Shown in pieces: positions 58,586-64,000 of a DNA stretch of 64,000 nucleotides (position 1 is the first letter of the stretch; each line of letters starts with the position of its first letter). The translations under genes were made by a program, and so were the position numbers. Source of the stretch: Sipunculus nudus. Lineage: Eukaryota > Annelida > Sipuncula > Golfingiida > Sipunculidae. The notes beneath the pieces are model-generated. The model was not told where the DNA came from. It worked only from the letters and a program-made list of their open reading frames with translations, and did not search any database. Where the stretch lies: the NCBI GenBank assembly GCA_026874595.1, contig CM049313.1, positions 40,948,659-41,012,658 of the forward strand, read 5' to 3'.

Positions 58586-60050
58586 AATGTATGAAAATAC
58601 ATAGACTTTGTATTGTTTAAATTATTAACTGTGACAGTGTGCTCCTGGAAGTGCTAAATGTGAACTGCTTTGATGATGGCCTCAGCAGTACATGGCGAAC
58701 ATTTATTTTCAAAACGCCCTCAATTTACACCGGTTTCCTTCTTCGTTGAAGGTCAAGGTTGAACCACCGGAAGTGACGACAGCAGGAGCTTACCAGGAGA
58801 AGGTTGCTAAGAAATTGTGTCTCTGACGTAAAATGATATGGATGCTATATTTATCGATGAACTGAATGCACGTGTTAAGATGGTGAGGTGTTTGATATAC
58901 GATCAGTGCCTTCAGTTTCGTAAAATGTATGAGAGAAATTGTATAAGAATAAATGGTTTTATATTCAGTTTTCTCTCTGAGCTATCTGCTTGTTGCTCGC
59001 TATTTACAGTGTTCTTTGTCTTTGGATTTTGCTCTCGTATCAACCAGGAGTGACTCACGTTATATTTAAGTTACACAAACAAATATCGGTTGCAGTTCTT
59101 GTATTAATGGTGTTTCCTTTACTATTATCTTCATGCAATGGATATGGATTGAAGTTCATTCTTCCTTAGATTGAATAATGACCTTCACAGTAAGTCTTAA
59201 TAATGCCTTCCATCAAGCATTTGTTTAAATCACACTGAAGGAGACATAAGATTATTATCCATATATGTAACAACACATCCACTTGTCTGTCCACCCTTGG
59301 AATTAATTTCTGCATTTCAGAGTAAACTGGAGATTTAATTGCTTCACATTATCATTCTCATACTGGCTATGAGAAATTGTTTATGAGAATAATTACTTCC
59401 TGTATAACCTTGATAACTGTAGCTTCATGTTGTAACTTTAACTGTAATAATTATATATTATAACTGTAATTATATATACATAACATGTAATCATAACCTC
59501 ACAAAGCTGGATCTTTCTTTCTTATTCCTGACTATTATTATCACACGATTGTGTTGTATATCCTATATTCTCTCTACTCCTTTTTCAGTCTCACTAGCTC
59601 TGTGGATACTGCACGTACCTACCTTTGAATTACATTTCATGGTAATAATCTTATACTGTACGCTTTTGCTTCATATTTTCCTTTGTATTTTTGCCCAGTA
59701 TTAAACATTTATGTTCTGTATTTTCATGTTTTGGTTCTGAATTAATAAGTAATGATAATAATCTTTATGTACATGAGAGACAGAGAGAAGGAGAGGGAGA
59801 AAGAGACTAACGACAAAACATGTATTTAATTGCATGCTTGTTTTAACCTGACCTTCCCGTAACGAGATCATATTGATGCACATTTTTGTTATATAGGTGT
59901 GCCAGCCCTCTATGACATGAAATTCTTTTGACTGTGGTTCAACAAATTTGGTTGTTTCAATTAGTTACAAACAACTGTAGTAAAAAACAAAGAGGGAACT
60001 ATAATATATCCAGGCAACAACCCCACTGTATCCATCCATAGCCATGTCTC
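58586..60050. other. Intergenic, no supported feature
   Basis: AT-rich sequence; ORFs of 71 residues or fewer are unrecognised. No further EGF-like exon seen. Confidence 0.5.
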
Positions 60051-60054
60051 ATCC

Positions 60055-63000
60055 TTTAATAATAATCCAGACCGTCTCTGACCCATCCACAATTAATTAA
60101 GATGATCCAGAACGACTCTGACCCCTCAACAAATAATACAGATAATCCAGACCGACTCTGACCCCTCAACAAATAATCAAGATAATCCAGACCGACTCTG
60201 ACCCCTCCACAAATAATCTAAATAATCCAGACCGACTCTGACCCCTCCACAAATAATCCAGATAATCCAGACCGACTCTGACCCCTCCTCAAATAATACA
60301 GACAACCATGACCGACTCTGACCCCTCCACAAATAATACAGATAATCCAGACCGCCTCTGATCCCTCAAAAAATAATCAAGATAATCCGGACCGACTCTG
60401 ACCCCTCCACAAATAATCTAAATAATCCAGACCGACTCTGACCCCTCCACAAATAATCCAGATAATCCAGACCGACTCTGACCCCTCCTCAAATAATACA
60501 GACAACCATGACCGACTCTGACCCCTCCACAAATAATCCAGATAATCCAGACCGACTCAAATCCCTTCGAAAAAAATCCAGATAACCAAGACCGACTCTG
60601 ACCCCTCTACAAATAATCCAGATAATCCAGACTCTGACCTCTCTACAAATAAAACAGATAACTCAGACCGATTCTGACCCCTCCACAAATAATACAGATA
60701 ATCCAGACCGACACTCAGCCCTCCACAAATAATCCAGATAATCCAGACCGACTCTCATCCCTTCACAAATAATCCAGATAACCAAGACGGACTCTGACCC
60801 CTACACAAATAATCCAGATAATCCAGACCAAATCTGACCCCTCCACAAATAATCCAGACAATCCAGACCGACTCTGACCCCTCCATAAATAATACAGATA
60901 ATCAAGACCGACTCTGACCCCTCAACAAATAATCCAGACCGACTCTGACCCCTCCTCAAATAAAACAGATAACCAAGACCAAGTCTGACCCCTCCACAAA
61001 TAATCCAGATTATCCAGACCGACTCTGACCCCTCCTCAAATAATACAGACAACCATGACCGACTCTGACCCCTCAACAAATTATTCAGATAATCCAGACC
61101 GACTCTGACCCCTCCTCAAATAAAACAGACAACCAAGTCCGCCTCTGACCCCTCCACAAATAATCCAGATAATCCAGACTCTGACCTCTCCAGAAATAAA
61201 ACATAACCCAGACCGATTCTGACCCCTCCACAAATAATACAGATAATTCAGACCCACACTCACCCCTCGACAAATAATACAGATAATCCAGATCATCTCT
61301 GACCCCTCCACATTTAATACAGAAAATGCATACCGCCCCTGACCCCTCCACAAATAATCCAGATAATCCAAACCAAATCTGACCCCTCCACAAATAATAC
61401 AGATAATCGAGACCTACTCTGACCCCTCAACAAATAATCAAAATAAACCAGACCGACTCTGACCCCTCCATAAATAATACAGATAATCAAGACCGACTCT
61501 GACCCCTCCACAAATAATCCAGATAATCAAGACCGACTCTGACCCCTCCTCAAATAAAGCAGAAAAACCAAGACCGCCTCTGACCTCTCCACAAATAAAA
61601 CAGATAACCCAGACCGATTCTGGCCCCTCCACAAATAATACAGATAATCGAGACCTACTCTGACCCCTCAACAAATAATCAAAATAAACCAGACCGACTC
61701 TGACCCCTCCATAAATAATACAGATAATCAAGACCGACTCTGACCCCTCCACAAATAATCCAGATAATCAACACCGACTCTGACCCCTCCTCAAATAAAG
61801 CAGAAAACCAAGACCGCCTCTGACCTCTCCACAAATAAAACAGATAACCCAGACCGATTCTGGCCCCTCCACAAATAATACAGATAATCCAGACCGATAC
61901 TCGCCCCTCGACAAATAATACAGATAATCCAGACCATCTCTGACCCCTCCACATTTAATAGAGAAAATGCAGACCGCTCCTGACCCCTCCATAAATAATA
62001 CAGATGATCAAGACCGACTCTGATCCCTCAACAAATAATCTAGATAATCCAGACCGACTCTGACCCCTCCTCAAATAATACAGACAACCAAGACCAACTC
62101 TGACCCCTCCACAAATAACCCAGATAATCCAGACCGACTCTGACCCCTCCTCAAATAATACAGACAACCAATACCGACTCTGACCCCTCCACAAATAATC
62201 CAGACCGACTCTGACCCCTCCTCAAATAATACAGACAACCAAGACCGACTCTGCCCCCTCCACAACTAATCCAGATAATCCAGACCGACTCTGACCCCCC
62301 CCCCCCCCCACAAATAATACAGATAATCCAAACCGACTCTGACCCCTCCACAAATAATCCAGATAATCAAGACCGACTCTGACCCCTCCACATTTAATAC
62401 AGAAAATGCATACCGCCCCTGACCCCTCCACAAATAATCCAGATAATCCAAACCAAATCTGACCCCTCCACAAATAATACAGATAATCGAGACCTACTCT
62501 GACCCCTCAACAAATAATCAAAATAAACCAGACCGACTCTGACCCCTCCATAAATAATACAGATAATCAAGACCGACTCAAACCCCTCCACAAATAATCC
62601 AGATAATCAAGACCGACTCTGACCCCTCCTCAAATAAAGCAGAAAACCAAGACCGCCTCTGACCTCTCCACAAATAAAACAGATAACCCAGACCGATTCT
62701 GGCCCCTCCACAAATAATACAGATAATCCAGACCGATACTCGCCCCTCGACAAATAATACAGATAATCCAGACCATCTCTGACCCCTCCACATTTAATAG
62801 AGAAAATGCAGACCGCTCCTGACCCCTCCACAAATAATCCAGATAATCCAGACCAAATCTGACCCCTCCATAAATAATACAGATAATCCAGACCGACTCT
62901 GGCCCCTCCACAAATAATCCAGACCATCCAGACCGACTCTGACCCCTCCATAAATAATACAGATGATCAAGACCGACTCTGATCCCTCAACAAATAATCT

Positions 63001-63456
63001 AGATAATCCAGACCGACTCTGACCCCTCCTCAAATAATACAGACAACCAAGACCAACTCTGACCCCTCCACAAATAACCCAGATAATCCAGACCGACTCT
63101 GACCCCTCCTCAAATAATACAGACAACCAATACCGACTCTGACCCCTCCACAAATAATCCAGACCGACTCTGACCCCTCCTCAAATAATACAGACAACCA
63201 AGACCGACTCTGCCCCCTCCACAACTAATCCAGATAATCCAGACCGACTCTGACCCCCCCCCCCCCCCACAAATAATACAGATAATCCAAACCGATTCTG
63301 ACCCCTCCACAAATAATACAGATAATCCAGACCGACTCTGACCCCTCCACAAATAATCCAGATAATCCAGACCGACTCTGACCCCTCCTCAAATAATACA
63401 GACAACCAAGACCAACTCTGACCCCTCCACAAATAATCCAGATAATCCAGACCGAC
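60055..63456. repeat. 40-bp minisatellite, about 85 units
   Basis: The unit is acaaataatccagataatcc followed by agaccgactctgacccctcc, with variants of 28-40 bp. Larger blocks are duplicated: the taaataatacagatgatcaa block at about 61991 recurs at 62951, 960 bp (24 units) away. A C-run of about 15 inserted in one unit is present at both 62295 and 63254. ORFs on the minus strand (VEGSESVWII-type) are repeat by-products. Confidence 0.93.
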
Positions 63457-63464
63457 TCCAGTTT

Positions 63465-63840
63465 TACGTCCTAAATACTCCACCAGATGTCATAACTTCT
63501 TAATAATCTACCAGAGGTCATAACTTCGAAATATTCCAAAAGGGTCGTACCTCCAATTAAACAATCCAACATAGGTCGTACCTTTCAAACACTCAAAGAT
63601 AGGTGGTAACTTCTAAATACTCCACCAGAGGTCATACCTCCTTAATACTCCACAGAGGTCGTAACGTCTAAATACACAACCAGAGGTCATACCTCCTAGT
63701 ACTCCACAGAGGTTATAACTCCTAAATTCTCCACCAGAGGTCGTAACTTCTAAATACTGCACCAGAGGTCATACCTCCGAAATACTCAACCAGAGGTCGT
63801 AACTTCTAAATACTCAACCAGAGGTAATGCCTCATAAATG
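63465..63840. repeat. ~30-bp minisatellite
   Basis: About twelve degenerate units of ctccaccagaggtcataact followed by tctaaata, starting directly after the 40-bp array. Confidence 0.85.
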
Positions 63841-64000
63841 ATTGATGCAAATGATACGCCCGTGCCCCTAGTCATGCACACGGTCAATGAATATCTCGGG
63901 CAGGGCCCTGCAGATTATAATGGATATAAGAGTGCTTGACCTGTACCGACCGAGTTAAACTTTATTTATTTTACATTGATTGTATAACTAGTTATAATAA
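63841..64000. other. Window end, nothing recognised
   Basis: Single-copy-looking sequence with no supported feature. Confidence 0.5.

Noticed and set aside
60801-63483. Minus-strand ORFs with a VEGSESVWII-type repeat, hydrophobic and membrane-like
   Set aside because: They are the reverse strand of the 40-bp minisatellite.

Overview
This is a metazoan nuclear genomic window, AT-rich, with short spliced exons, phase-1 introns, tRNA-derived SINEs, LTR relics and many micro- and minisatellites. Nothing in it looks prokaryotic: there are no long non-repetitive ORFs, operons or CRISPR arrays. The single convincing gene encodes a small secreted protein made of tandem EGF-like domains, rich in tyrosine and arginine. 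Together with the SINE types, this fits a lophotrochozoan, most likely a bivalve mollusc. The taxon is an inference, not something the sequence proves.

Layout. 1-41 kb is gene-poor. It holds a decayed gag relic and three related LTR copies (1-0.67, 19.06-19.64 and 23.02-23.50 kb). It also holds two inverted-repeat elements (0.82-1.14 and 26.65-27.18 kb) and two arrays of a repeat with a palindromic core AGGTGGCGCCACCT (3.7-5.2 and 10.7-11.6 kb). Further contents are a 30-bp minisatellite (23.54-25.02 kb), a 51-bp repeat (28.4-28.8 kb), a SINE (32.8 kb), a 544-bp tandem duplication (35.26-36.34 kb) and a 22-bp minisatellite (36.66-39.44 kb).

42.018-58.233 kb is a seven-exon plus-strand gene that I reconstructed by hand. 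Exon 1 carries the start codon, a signal peptide and EGF domain 1; exons 2-7 each carry exactly one EGF-like domain, and every intron is phase 1. The joined coding sequence is 900 nt (299 residues plus stop) with 42 domain cysteines, six per domain. Intron 1 appears to use a GC-AG donor. Intron 2 is 11.7 kb and is mostly a minisatellite: old units of about 121 bp grade into degenerate units of about 50 bp, then into 99 units of exactly 50 bp. Each 50-bp unit resembles a splice acceptor followed by a donor. A decayed extra EGF exon may lie in intron 6, and the stop codon lies inside what looks like a splice donor, so the gene may continue beyond the window.

58.6-64 kb is gene-free. It is dominated by a 40-bp minisatellite (60.05-63.46 kb) followed by a 30-bp one. 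Nearly every long ORF in the window is a by-product of tandem repeats whose units lack stop codons, and I have not called these as genes.
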